From the NCBI GenBank assembly GCA_026119855.1, contig JAOWBW010000087.1, forward strand, positions 1,707,501 through 1,771,500: a stretch of DNA of 64,000 bases, read 5' to 3'. The notes under the pieces were generated by a model. It made no database searches. It was not told where the DNA came from and saw nothing but the letters and a program-made list of their open reading frames with translations. Below are positions 32,635 through 44,018 of the stretch, piece by piece. The number at the start of each line of letters is the position of its first letter. The stretch's first letter is position 1. A program made the translations under genes and the position numbers. This DNA comes from Campanula takesimana. Its lineage: Eukaryota; Streptophyta; Magnoliopsida; Asterales; Campanulaceae.

Positions 32635-35292
32635 TATTTATGATGGGTAAAATGGTAATTACGCACTACTTATGTGAAGTGTAGTCCCTAAACGAAGTGC
32701 ATATTTGTTTCCTATATAAAGGTCTTCCATCGGCCTAAGAAACACACATAAACATTCATTATTGTCTCACATATTCTCTTCATTAGTTTTGGAAGAACAA
32801 GAGAGAAGGCACTCGACAGTTAGAAGAATACTTTTTATTTTAGGCTAGAGGGTTTGGCATTAATGGAATAGAAATGTTCCAATAGTGGGTCTCATTAATT
32901 ATAAATATTATAAACTTTCTATTTTAGGCTTTTGCAGTTTTAACTCAGATACTAAAAATGACAAATTTTGCAATTCGAAATGAGACAGATGGAGTATAAA
33001 AGAATACTTTTTCCATCTCAATTGAAACTACACACTTTAATTGAGAATGGAGATTAAAGAAAAGTGTCAATAGAGTAGAGTATGTATGATGACTTGATGA
33101 GTATGAAAAGTACGGTAAGAAAGAGAAATGAGAAAGAAATAGTAAATGAAAGATGTTGTCAGTGTAAAAGTAGGTCTCAATTTCTGTCTCAAAATAAATA
33201 TTTAAAAGTAATTATTTGCTCTTAATCAAGATCAAATTTTTTAAAAAAATCAAACATTTATTTTGAGACCCATGTATTATAATTTCCACTTTTAAAAACG
33301 TATAGTATTAATAAAAACACCTAGAATGTATATAATTTCAATTGGAATGGAAGGGGTATACATCCTTAAAATCTTTAAAGTGTTCATTTAATATTGAAGA
33401 AATTTCAATATACTTTCGTCTTGTTCTTCCTGATTCTATCGGTGGTAGAGCTTTCTTTCTGTTTTAAAATATTTTTTTTCATTTTATATAACTAATTTTG
33501 AGCTATTTTTTTTAATTAATTTAATTATTTTAATGAAAAAATGGAAAAAATATTATTAATATTATAGTTAATGGTATATTTTGAGTATGATAATTAAAAC
33601 CACTAATGAGATACTACTAAAAAGATATGTGGATGATTAGAATAGAAACTTGACCACAACACAATAAACTTCCCATTCATTTTGTTTGGTTATATTTGAT
33701 TCCAACCAACACAAGTAAATTTTAATTAAATATTAATTAATGTTAATTTAGTTATCCTAGTAAAAATTTAAAATTTGTTATTGTTTTTTTCAAGCAAACA
33801 ACACATAATTGCAGTAATAAAGTATAAGACGACGGCGTACCACAAATGACGGATGTTCATCTCAAACGTACGTAATAGTAATAGCAATTAAGATCTACAG
33901 ATAAATAGCCTAGCTAACACATCACGAATAATAATGTGATGGTCAACCTCAAACCAAATCTCTAACGAATGTATTTAAGTACTATAACATGTGATGGTCA
34001 AATACTTCTCCAAGTAAAACCTGCACACAGCTCAACAATGACTTTTAGTGAACCATCGCACGATAATAAGACTGGGATGATATTAAAATGTCAATGTGCC
34101 TTTCAAGTTTTAACTATCCCTCTATCAAAATCCTTTTGATACTCAAAATTGTCGTAAAGTGAGCTACTACTTCGAGCCGGGTAGGACCACAAAGGCGGCA
34201 AAGCTCCCCCATCAAAATCCTGTAGGGGATAAGGAGTAGTATCAATTACCGTTATGGGTCAATGATGAATATCTGGGGACCGGGTCATTACTTTAGCTTT
34301 GACTTATGTTGCCAAAACAATAAAGAAAATTCGCGGGAGGGGGTGTCTAGTCAATGCGTTGGAAAATGTAGATGTGAAACGAAAGATACCCATATTTATA
34401 TATTCGGACACTTACCCTACCACAACTATCTCAATGGTTTCTTTATTTATTCATTTATTTCTTTCTTACGTTCTTGTTTAGATCATACTCCTATATGGCT
34501 AGTTTATTTTTGTCATTGACATTGTCCATCTACACTCATAAACTCCTCAAGGCAAGGGTTTCATCATGTCCGTCGCATAACCCGCTCGGCTAACCTCTCT
34601 GGTTAAATACATCTTGACTCTGAACTGAATCTAAGAGGGCTGGTCGAGGTCACATGCGGGATGATGGTGCGAGCGCATGCCATGCATTTAGGACCAATGC
34701 AACTGCATCATGCGGCCACATGAATATGAGGCTGGTAACAAAATCCAAAAGCTAAGCATCTGCATGGTGTGCGTACGACCAAAAATGTAATTTTGGGCTG
34801 CGTTTGATTTAGTTCCTAAGCTCTACTGATTATATTTATAGAGTACTATATATTCAATCTGGACCGTCTAGGAAATATGGCAACCTGAATCTAGACCCTA
34901 GATACAATCTGAAAATTCCAAAACCCTAGGTATGTAGGCTAAAATTTGATAGTTCGTTCTAGAAACTAGAGTCGTCTGAAACAATCACAAAGCCAAACTG
35001 AATCTAAGGTTCAACCTTTAAAACATTTTTGTAATGATATTCATTGTTACACACATTGATATATTACTAGTTATGAAAAAAGGAGGGGGGGGGGGGGTGA
35101 ACCTTCTAAAATATAAGTGCGCTTAGAATGTTCGATAGTGGTCTTCCTTTAAAAAGTTAAACATTCCCACTTCATTTCAAATAAACGATACGCTTAATTT
35201 GTTAGTATTCCTAAGGATTATGCTATACTTTGATGGAAATCACATTTATATTTAATGAGTTTCAGGAGGGATTAAATCTGAAGCTCGTTATC
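32635..35292. other. Intergenic, 2.6 kb, no gene supported
   Basis: A TATA-like CCTATATAAAGG lies at about 32713 and, with TGTTTGAACATGGGCATAAC at about 32234 to the left of the MITE, could be a decayed LTR. Worn MITE ends occur near 32990-33020 and 33240-33270. A poly-G run is at 35084-35098. ORFs at 34262-34519 overlap in two frames and look random. Confidence 0.45.
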
Positions 35293-36046
35293 CACTACTA
35301 GAAATGTGCCCATTACCGACGAAATTTTACCGACGGACGACGTCCCTCGGTATTTCCGACGGAGTTTTAATGAGTACCGACGGAAACAAAGTTCACGGGT
35401 CCTCTATTTTTTTTTAAATTATTTCAAATTGAAATCCGTCGGTACTACCGACGGAGATAGTCCTTCGGTAATACCGAGGGATATATCCGTCGGTAGCCTT
35501 ATGTATATAAAAAACCCTAGATCGCCTCTCCATTATGTCGACAGAAATAAAATGTGCCGGTCTCAATGTTCTCTCTCCGTTGAGCGACCTCCGCCGTTCT
35601 CCCCTCTGCGCCGTTCTCCCCTCTCCGTCGGTTCTCTCCGTTTGAGCGATTCTCCTCTCTCCGTTCTCCCAGCTCTCCGTTCGAGTGATTCTCCCTCTCC
35701 GTTCTCCCCTCCGCTGTTCTCCCTCTCGCTGTTCTTCAATTTCTGGTAAGACTCTCTCTCTCACACACACACACACAATCGTTTTAGCGATTCTCCCCAA
35801 ATCAATTTCTGATTTGTAATTTTCTATGCCAAACACTAATATCGCCATTTCTCTCATTGCAATACAGCGTTTCGCACGTCTCGATTTTCCGGTGAGTTCA
35901 AGCCCTAATTTTAATTTCTCATCCTTTCCCTGTTCAGATCTATAAATTTCTGCTTGTTTATTGAGTAATTTGGATAGTTACATGTGTTTATTTACATGTA
36001 GAAACCTAACGAGTATGAAAATCAATTGAATTTGAAGGATTTAAAA

Positions 36047-38111
36047 ATGGAACCGATGGATATAGTTGGGAGGACGAAAGAGGACGCCTCGCTTCCGAAA
36101 GGTTCGATTTTTGCCTCAGTCTGTATTATCGTGAAATATTTGTATCTGTGTAGTATGTATGTGTGCTATTTGTATTCTGATTTCTTGAGTTGGTACTTAA
36201 TCGTGATTTGTTCTTTTAGGCTTTTGATGTTGGTTTCTTTCAGTTTTGTTATTCTGGCAAAATTTAAATGGGTTTCCAATTTTCTTATCTTCAATTTACA
36301 ATTAAATGTTTATAAGTTTTTGATTATGTGTTGTGTTATCAATTTGGCTATAAAATGAGAGTGATGGAGATTGGTGTAGACACCCCGCTTTGGACCTCTC
36401 ACCCCGATTGCATATATAGTATTTTTATTTAACTTGTTTTTGTTAATTTCTGTTATTTTCGTTAAGTTCCTAACTGATTCCGTTAGTTTTGGACTAAACT
36501 GCATAACAGAGTTAACTTTAGAGTCATTCTGTTATTTTCACCCGCGGGCGCCTCCGACACTGTCAACGGGCCGCGCGCGCTTCTCGCCCCAAAGGCCGGA
36601 CCCGCGCGCTTCCCACTTTGGCAGTAACGGATTGTACCTTATTTCCCTCCCTTTTCTTATTTACAAATATCTTCTTTAGTCAAAAACATCTTTCTTGATC
36701 ATAAACATTTACTAGCTTTTATTTGTAACATCCCAATCCCACATTTCTAGCCCTTTTCATAAAAACAAAATATTTCATTTTTATTTTCTTTTATTTGTTT
36801 CATCTTCTTTTATTCATTATTCTATTTTATCTTATTTTCTATTGGTAAATTCCATCTCACATGGATTGACCATTTTCCCTCCAACCTTTCCCTCTCATTT
36901 CTACCTATAAAAAACCCCTTCTTCTACCTTGGAAGAGGACTCTCTTTTTGGACCTTGAACTTTGAACTTTCTCCCTACACAAACTCTACACCATTCTCCC
37001 TACACAAATTTCCCCAACAAGAGTTCTAGCAACTAAACTCTTCACAAATTTCTACACAACAATTTCTCTACAACAACTCCAAGTCAAAGTTTGAAGTCCT
37101 CTTTTCTAAAGGTACACTTCTTCTTCTTCTATTTTATTTATGTCTTTTTAGATGTATGCAATCCCCACCAAATGGGACATGACCAAATGACCACTTTATT
37201 ACATTAAAGTTGGTCAAGGTCATCTCCCTACATTTCAATCTCTACTTTAATTTGCTATCCATTTCTTAATGTAATTGTTTAGTATAATTGTTACATGTAA
37301 TCTTTAGCATAAATTAATAAATAAAACAATTCTCTTTTATTTCTCTTTTATTTTCCCCTTTCTTTTCACTTTAATTGTTAGCACTTTTTATTGAAGGACA
37401 TTTAACATTAGAACACCAAAAGTAGCAAGACCCGCGTAAGCGGGGTGGAGTGGGTGTTTAAGTACTTCCCACTCCGTCACCTAACCCCCGAACCCCTCAT
37501 CTCAAGAATCTTTGATTTCGTAATCAATAAAAAAGGCTATTTTCTTAGGTTTTCTCTCGTTCCTCTAAAACGTGGGTGGCGACTCTTAAAATCAAGTAGA
37601 CATCCTAGGTTAATTCACCGCTCTAGCCAAGCCGTGGTTTCCCGGGGTATCTACAATTGGGGAGGATGATATTGATGAGTTTATTGATGCGAGATTAAAT
37701 TGCTTATAGATATACTCAGACATCTAACTGTATCATCGTGAAAAAGCTTATTTCTGAAGGGTCAACCTTGATAACCGTGTTGAAATAATATGTGTGCTGT
37801 AATCAGTTGTGAGAGGTCAAAGATTTGATTTTGTAGCATCTACTAACTGGTAATCTCATATTCCTGTATGTAAGCTTCTGAGATTTTTCATTTACTTTTT
37901 TTTTTTTTTTGATATGGACGGTGTCCCTGTGTGTTTCTAATTTTTAAAATTTATTTATTTATATCTCTCTCTGTATGTGTTGGGGGAGAGGGGGGGTTAG
38001 TCACAAAATAAGCCATTTCAGCGACTATGACTAAAATAATTAAGGAGATGTTACCTCCGGATGTACGTGTTGCAAAAGATACTCAAGATCTATTAATCGA
38101 ATATTGTGTAG
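36047..38111 (+). pseudogene. NC2-beta (Dr1) gene fragment captured in the CACTA element
   Basis: Two exons, 36047-36101 and 38022-38111, join in frame (phase 1, GT-AG) to give MEPMDIVGRTKEDASLPK then ATMTKIIKEMLPPDVRVAKD and TQDLLIEYCV. This is the start of the histone-fold domain of negative cofactor 2 beta (Dr1), a TBP-binding repressor that pairs with NC2-alpha. The rest of the fold (helices 2 and 3 and the C-terminal tail) is absent after a good donor (GTAG|GTGAGA). The frame shows no stop or frameshift. The CT-rich region with TATA at 35503 may be the promoter and leader of the same source gene. The intron holds a 1.28 kb solo LTR. It could yield a truncated or chimeric protein by splicing to 38250. 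Confidence 0.85.
36375..37655 (+). mobile_element. Solo LTR, probably Ty3/gypsy (Tat/Ogre-like), inside the CACTA intron
   Basis: Starts TGTAGACACCCC, ends GGGGTATCTACA, and is flanked by the perfect 5-bp duplication ATTGG (36370-36374 and 37656-37660). It is 1281 bp with a TATA box at 36905-36913 (plus). Near its end is GTGGGTGGCGACTC, a motif also found near the end of the LTR at 55082-56167. No internal region remains, as after LTR-LTR recombination. Confidence 0.9.
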
Positions 38112-38249
38112 GTGAGACTACATGTAATGCCCCTCCTACCGGTAAATTTACTCTATTTACTCTCCGTTTGTAAATTAAGAAGTACTCTCTTTGATTCGTA
38201 TACTATTATTATTGATGAAATTCTGAATTTATAATTTTTATATGTTAAG

Positions 38250-39449
38250 AAAAAGAAACATGGAGATAAGACTGATGCTGCTGCTGTGTTTATGGCTACG
38301 CATACTACGAAGGCTCCTGATGGCTCAATAAAGTGGATTAATCCTTATTACCAGGGTCTTTTTGTAAGTATTAATATTGTTTTCTAGGATAAAATGCATT
38401 TTAGTGGCTTAAACCCAGTTGTTCTTGTTCTGGTTCTGTTTTGGTGCTGTTCTGGTTCTGGTCTGGTTCGGGTTCTTGGAAAATTCCATCAATGGTTAAT
38501 GTACTGTACTGGGTTGATGTTTACGAGGCTATGAGGATGAGTTTTAAATCTGAGCCTCTGATTTTAGTTGCTTAATCCCAGTTGCTCTTGTTCTGGTTCT
38601 GTTTTGGTGTTGTTCTGGTTCTGATCTGGTTCGGGTTCTTGGAAAATTCCATCAATGGTTAATGTACTGTAATGGGTTGATGTTTACGAGGCTATGAGGA
38701 TGAGTTTTAAATCTGCCTCTGATTTTAGTTGCTTAATCCCAGTTCTGGTTCTTGTTCTGGTTTTTCGTTAGGAAAATATATCACTGTGTTGAAAGCTTTT
38801 GGTAGTTCTCTATGCAAAAGCACATATATTTGGATTCTTAGCAACCACCTTGGGTACACTTGTAAGTGAAACTCATTAGTAGAACCATATACATGCATAC
38901 CAGACATTCGAATAGCTTTACAATTGATATACTGGTTGTGTTGTTGTGACTCCCTTTATTCTGTACAATTGGCCAACAATGAATCTTTACAAAAAGTGTT
39001 ATGACTTTTGAACTTTGAGTCATGGGGGTAAAACTATGGTGTTTTTTATTTTATCGGGGACTTAACATTGAGACAGTCATCTCGGCTGTACTAAAGTCAT
39101 TCTTGCTCAATGGTAATGTCTCTAGTTTAGTTTTCTACCTACTGATGTGCTTAACAGTTTAAGAATGGTAATGTCTCTAGTTTTATGCCTTGTAGTTTTA
39201 AGGGAAACTGATTATTTGATAGCCATGGATGGGTATCAAATAAGTTTAGAAAGGATTGTGTAAAAAGCGTGAATTAATGTGTTTTTTTTTTGTTTTTTTT
39301 TATGTATTTGTCAGGAAGAGTATGAAAAGCGTGCTCGTGAGGAGGCAATTGAAGAAGGAAGCATAGTTCCTGAGAGCAACGAGCGTCCTAAATTTCGTGA
39401 AAAACTTTGGAAGGACGTGGTTATTGAACTTGTTTTTAATCAAACATAA
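38250..39449 (+). pseudogene. Transposase-like C-terminal exons of the CACTA element (Transposase_24/ptta-like)
   Basis: Exons 38250-38363 (38 codons) and 39315-39449 (44 codons plus TAA) join in phase 0. They read AAAVFMATHTTKAPDGSIKW, then YQGLFEEYEKRAREEAIEEG, ending WKDVVIELVFNQT. The F-x-x-TH-x-x-x-DG pattern followed by a charged helix resembles the plant Ptta/En-Spm transposase-associated domain; I infer this from memory of the family. The frame is intact. Upstream exons of a full protein are not seen; the nearest upstream coding piece is the NC2-beta fragment, so a fusion transcript is possible. Confidence 0.55.
38405..38780 (+). repeat. Tandem duplication (about 162 bp, 2.3 copies) in a CACTA intron
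   Basis: CAGTTGTTCTTGTTCTGG (about 38418), CAGTTGCTCTTGTTCTGG (about 38579) and a third start at about 38740; between them GGTTCGGGTTCTTGGAAAAT and TTACGAGGCTATGAGGATGA are repeated. GTTCTGGTTCTG is a short internal repeat. Confidence 0.85.
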
Positions 39450-40058
39450 GTTGTTTCTTAGTTGGTTTTGAGAATTTAGTGATGTTTTAATGTGTATTTT
39501 TCATGTTTATTGTTACGTTTGATGGATTTGGTATTTCAAACAAGTTTGGTGTTTGTTATTGAAATATGTTTTGGTATTAAGAACAGGTTTAGTAATAAAA
39601 CAGGTATCAGGCATTCCAAATATATTCTTTTTAATTTTGTTAAACATACCGACGGACATTTCTGTCGGTAACATTGATCATAATTTTAAGCTCAAATTTA
39701 CCGACAGAATAATCCATCGTTAATAAAGCAATTAAAAACGATTTGTATTAATTACCGACGGAAATATTCGTCGGTAACAATAAATCTACCGACGGAGGAG
39801 TCCGTCGATAATCTCCGGCGTAATTCCCGATCACCGGCCGGCGGGTTACATTGCCGACGGAGCGTTGCCGACGATCGATTGATAATTACCGACGGAAATT
39901 CCTACGGCATTACTGACGGAGTATTCCGTCGGTATTACCAACAAGAAATTACCGGCGGAATCCGACGGAATATTTCCGTCGGTAATTGTCCATTACCGAC
40001 GGATTATGTGGTTTAGGGACGGAAATTTCCGTCGGTAATGGACCAGTTTCTAGTAGTG

Positions 40059-40240
40059 ATCGTTATGTAGAAGATTTGTGCTTATATCACGAATCCACAA
40101 TCGTTGTGATCGATCCTTCAACCACCATGTTATTCTCGTCTAATCAATATCACTAAGTGGATATTGATTATACTCACAGAAAGATCCCGACTGAATCAAT
40201 ATCACTTGAGAGAGTAATCAAACCAAGATAATATAAACCA
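40059..40240. other. Right flank of the CACTA insertion
   Basis: No gene seen. ATATCACTAAGTGGATATTG and AATATCACTTGAG give short local repeats. Confidence 0.4.
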
Positions 40241-40413
40241 GTGTTCTAAAAGACGTCCGCCTAGGCGCTAGGCGTTGATGAAACGCCTAGGTCCCGCCTA
40301 GGATATTATAGTTATGTTTAAAGTCTCAGCCCCGCTTAGATATCGTCTAGGCCCCACCTAGGCGCTAGGCCCAGCTGCGGCGCCTAGCGGCTGCCTAACA
40401 CTTCTTAGAACCT
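40241..40413. mobile_element. MITE rich in CGCCTAGG, 173 bp
   Basis: Outer GTGTTCTAAAAG pairs with CTTCTTAGAACC. The interior repeats GCCTAGGCGCTAGGCG in both orientations (CGCCTAGGTCCCGCCTAGG, CACCTAGGCGCTAGGCCC). Target duplication not resolved. Confidence 0.7.
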
Positions 40414-40864
40414 TGATATAAACTATATAGGGCAATGACATTTGTACTTTCTGTTTTATATAGGTAAACCTATTTAATTTATAGTTAAACTTGGTCGCAA
40501 TCTCATAATCCCACGAAAATTGTTCTCGACCAAAATGTCTTCTCATCTTTAATATATATTTTTATTTTTTTTCTTTACCTCTTTTTATTGACGATATAAT
40601 AATGATTCATGTTCGCCAACTCCAAATATTGAGACTAGACTTTGTTCTTGTTGTTGTATAGTATTTATAACGGTACATCAATAACACTAAGATTATCAAA
40701 TTAAACTAAAATTTTAGCTCAAAGTTCATTCACACTAGCAAGTATAACGAACATCATTTTAAGATGGATGGATTGATTTTAAGACGGAGGGAGCATACTC
40801 TACCATTTAGTTAGGGTGGGTGAGAATTTTGAATAATTGAGTTGAAAATGAAAATTTTCAAATA
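40414..40864. other. Intergenic with a MITE end
   Basis: A right end TTTTAAGACGGAGGGAG at about 40776-40792 belongs to a Stowaway fragment. Otherwise nothing recognised. Confidence 0.45.
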
Positions 40865-41145
40865 CTCCCTCCGTTCCACCTCATTTGACATCTAAGAGGT
40901 GGGCACAATAACTAAAGAAAAATAATAAAATAAGGAAAATGTGTGGTAGAAAATGAAAAAACGGAATGAGTGGGGTAAATAGTAGTGTTGGTTGAATAAA
41001 TGAGGGGTGGAAAATGAAGATAAAGAATGAGTGGTGGGGTAGAGTGAATATAAAATTATAAAAAGTAAGATATTTTGGGAAGTGTCAAGTGAGCTGGAAC
41101 AGACCAAAATGAAAATATGTGTCAAGTGAGCTGTGACAGAGGGAG
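40865..41145. mobile_element. Stowaway-type MITE, third copy of the 6443 subfamily
   Basis: CTCCCTCCGTTCCACCTCAT at the left, GTGAGCTGTGACAGAGGGAG at the right, TA flanks. The right arm is doubled (GTCAAGTGAGCTG occurs twice). Confidence 0.85.
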
Positions 41146-41680
41146 TATCTTTCTCTGAATTTCCTCCAGTTAAAAGAAAAAAGGAATGGCACTAACTGAG
41201 TGCAAGGTATTTTAAATAATCGGAAGAAAGAAAGTAGGTAGCACAAATTAAAATTTACTCCAATATTTCAAGTCAATCCACAAAAGCAAAGAAAACTAAC
41301 TGTATTTAAATCAAAACTGAAAGAAAACCAATTCAACTAAATTCTCTCGGCATGCAAACTATTATTACCATTTCAATGCGCATGCAATTGCACCATTAAC
41401 GGCCTTTGGGTCAAAAAGATGTCAAAGTTAAACAACTACTCCTACATTACAGAAGTCAAAATCTCTTAAACCATTTTGTGTATCACACTTTGTATTGCTT
41501 ATGATCTAACGACCACTTTTATAAAGACTTAATCATGATAAAATCATCTAAATATGTGAGCAGTTGGATCATAAGTGGCACAGAATGTGATACACCAAGT
41601 GATACATGAGATTTTGACTCTAGCATGAGTCCCGCGAAACACCTATTGTGCGGTATGGATCAGTATATGTACTTCGTAGG
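41146..41680. other. Intergenic, nothing recognised
   Basis: AT-rich. No exon or repeat could be supported, apart from TGTATCACACTTTGTATTGC and a looser inverse near 41580-41610. Confidence 0.45.
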
Positions 41681-41794
41681 TAGGGGTGGCAAAATGGGTG
41701 TTTTAGGTGTACCCATTAAAGTTAAAATATCCGGATATCCAATGAATTTTTAACTTTAATGGGTAAACCCAAAACACTCAATTTGCCACCCCTA
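41681..41794. mobile_element. Miniature hAT element, 114 bp, near-perfect hairpin
   Basis: Perfect 8-bp duplication TTCGTAGG (41673-41680 and 41795-41802). The ends TAGGGGTGGCAAAATGGGTG / CCACCCCTA and the inner ACCCATTAAAGTTAAA / TTTAACTTTAATGGGT pair along almost the whole length. Confidence 0.95.
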
Positions 41795-42077
41795 TTCGTA
41801 GGTAAAATTGCCAATGTGACATCGCCACTTCAAAACTTCGACTATGACGATTTTTATAAAATTAACATAATTGCCAAAGTGATATCCCCACGTCCTCAAA
41901 GTTAAAGATAGTATTTACGTGACATTAACGTCATGCTGTCATAATTAACACTGGCATGACAACTTCCATGTTAGCGGTCTCATATTAGTTTTCTAACCCC
42001 ATCATAATTCAAGATAATCGTGTATGTTATCATTATTTGTAAATATATGAGAATGTACGTCCTGTTATACTCAAATA

Positions 42078-42351
42078 CTCCCTCCGTTTTAAAATACATG
42101 ACATGACGTTTTAGGAGTTGAATTTTGTTTCAAAATATTTGACGTTTTACTATTTCTAAGACATTTTTGCTCTTGTATACCAAAAGTACCCTCATTCATT
42201 AATTGTAACATATTTCTTGTTTAAGCATTTAATTGCATAGGTAATTGGATTCTTTTAGGGGTAGACAAATCTTTTTTATAGTATATATTAATTGCATTTA
42301 TTAATATGTGTGAAAAACTTTAAAACGACATGTATTTTGAAATAGATGGAA
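42078..42351. mobile_element. Stowaway-type MITE, sister of 10585-10850
   Basis: Left end CTCCCTCCGTTTTAAAATAC, right end GTATTTTGAAATAGATGGA with the terminal base pairs worn. It has an extra ACATG at the left (ACATGACATGACGTTTTAGG). Confidence 0.85.
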
Positions 42352-42628
42352 TAATAAGTAAGTTTAATTACTTTTAAAATTTGGAATAGTATACAATGCA
42401 TAATATTCCGTTAGTTCCAAAATGAATGTTTATATTTCATTTAAGATTTAAGGGAGTTCGTATGGAACGGATGGTCCTATTATGTGGAAATGTCGGATTC
42501 CATTAGATGAATTGCACATGGCAAAGTGAGTAAAATGAATGGCAGGAGATGAGGTGCTCTTTTTGTTTGTCCAACCTTTTTGATGTCCTTTCACTTTAAA
42601 TGATTCAGCCAAGACCCTTTAAATAGTA

Positions 42629-42867
42629 CTCCCTCCGTCCTGGAGTAAGAGTCCTACCCCTTATTTGCACGCTTATTAATAAATATTGAAAGTGATATAA
42701 ATATTGTGAGTGTAAAAGTAAAGTAGGAGAGTGAATAAGTGGGAGAGAATAGTGAATTGATTGGTGTTGTGAGTATAAAAGTAAAATAGGAGAGAAAATG
42801 AATGGGGTGAATAGTAAAGATTCTTTGCCATTTTAGGAATAGGACTCTTACTCTGAAACGGAGGGAG
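42629..42867. mobile_element. Stowaway-type MITE, left member of a pair
   Basis: CTCCCTCCGTCCTGGAGTAA and TTACTCTGAAACGGAGGGAG, TA flanks. Confidence 0.9.
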
Positions 42868-42886
42868 TACTATTTACAAACTACTA

Positions 42887-43132
42887 CTCCCTCCGTCCCA
42901 AAACAACCTGCACCCTTTTTGAAATGCACGGGAATTAATAAAATGTGTAAGAAAAGTGGATGGTGTGAGTGGGAAGGAGAGAGAAAGTGGGGTAGAGAAT
43001 AGTAAGTGGATAGTTGTTGTGAGTGGAGAGGAGAGAGAAGTAGTGGGAATCTTTTCCATTTTGGAAAAGTAGGACTTACCAATGGGATACCCGAAAGGGA
43101 AATATGTGCAAGGTATTTTGGGACGGAGGGAA
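42887..43132. mobile_element. Stowaway-type MITE, right member of a pair
   Basis: CTCCCTCCGTCCCAAAACAA and TATTTTGGGACGGAGGGAA, TA flanks. It starts only 19 bases after its neighbour; the two bodies share GGAGAGTGAATAAGTGG-like and GTTGTGAGT motifs but different arms. Confidence 0.9.
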
Positions 43133-43270
43133 TACTTATTAAGTACATAAATAAATTATAAATATCACTGTTGGAATTTGGAAGTATAGAACTTACTAAA
43201 TGTATATTGATTTAGTAATAAATTGAGCGTAACAAATAAAATTAATGAATCTGTTTTTATTTTGAATAAT

Positions 43271-43446
43271 ACTAGGGGCACAAAAAAGTCACAAAATCTT
43301 ACTCACAAAATCCTAGGTGTAATGATTTTATTGGTGTTTTTAATTAGAGTGTGGCGGGTCCATTATCGATGCAACCAATAAAATATCGCCACCTCATTGT
43401 GTGAGCAAGATTTTGTGACCTTATTTTGTGCCCCTAGCATTGCTCT
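43271..43446. mobile_element. MITE, GGGGCACAAAA-end family, best-preserved copy
   Basis: AGGGGCACAAAAAAGTCAC at the left and GTGACCTTATTTTGTGCCCC at the right are inverted, and ACTCACAAAATCCTAG pairs loosely with TGTGAGCAAGATTTTG. About 175 bp. Confidence 0.85.
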
Positions 43447-43506
43447 TTTATTTTTTCAGGGTGCTTTCTTCCTCAATTACTGTAAATATTTATTTTTTAG
43501 CTTTTA

Positions 43507-44018
43507 GGGCAACTCCAATGGTAGGTATCAATGCAAATTTGATATCTGTGATAAAGTACTAGCATCTCCAATGGTATTATCAATGGGTACAAAAATTTGG
43601 TGTGGTACTAAGCAAGGTATCAAATTTGCTACCTTCCTTAGTACCACACCAAATTTTTGAAATCTATTGTTAGTGTTTTAAAAAATTGTTAAACATAGTG
43701 CAAAAACATTTATCATGTTAATTAATTATCATGTTAAAAAATAATTTAAAATATAAATATTTTTTTGTTTTTAGATAATTATTTACAAAACTATATTTTT
43801 AATATAAAACATAATTAATTCAAGTAATGATCATATATTGAAATTATTTATCATTTCAAAAATATTAATAAAGTTAATAACCATTAAAAATTAATTTGAT
43901 ACCAAAAATTTTATACCTATGATTGGAGATGATTTTTTTATACCATGTGAATAGTATCCGTAGGTTCCAAAATTTAATTTTGATACCTATGGAGCAAGGA
44001 CCACCATTGGAGTTGCCC
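43507..44018. mobile_element. PIF/Harbinger (Tourist-like) MITE, 512 bp
   Basis: GGGCAACTCCAATGGT and ACCATTGGAGTTGCCC are perfect 16-bp ends, with the 3-bp duplication TTA at 43504-43506 and 44019-44021, as expected for Harbinger. A second inner hairpin (GGTGTGGTACTAAG / CTTAGTACCACACC, about 43596-43654) sits near the left end. Confidence 0.95.

Larger units (their letters stand above)
35293..40058 (+). mobile_element. CACTA (En/Spm) transposon, 4766 bp, complete ends
   Basis: Ends are CACTACTAGAAATGTGCCC and the complement of CACTACTAGAAACTGGTCC, flanked by the 3-bp duplication ATC (35290-35292 and 40059-40061). Subterminal zones (35317-35500 and 39650-40045) hold many CCGACGGA units in both orientations, the usual CACTA design. 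The inside carries a TATA box (35503-35514), an NC2-beta-like gene fragment, two transposase-like exons and a nested solo LTR. No full TNPA/TNPD transposase frame is present, so it is probably non-autonomous. Confidence 0.95.

Noticed and set aside
35306..35857. 147-codon ORFs on both strands at the start of the CACTA element
   Set aside because: Composition is CT-rich low complexity in a likely leader and subterminal repeat zone; no domain.
42870..43148. 92-codon minus ORF
   Set aside because: It is the interior of a Stowaway element.
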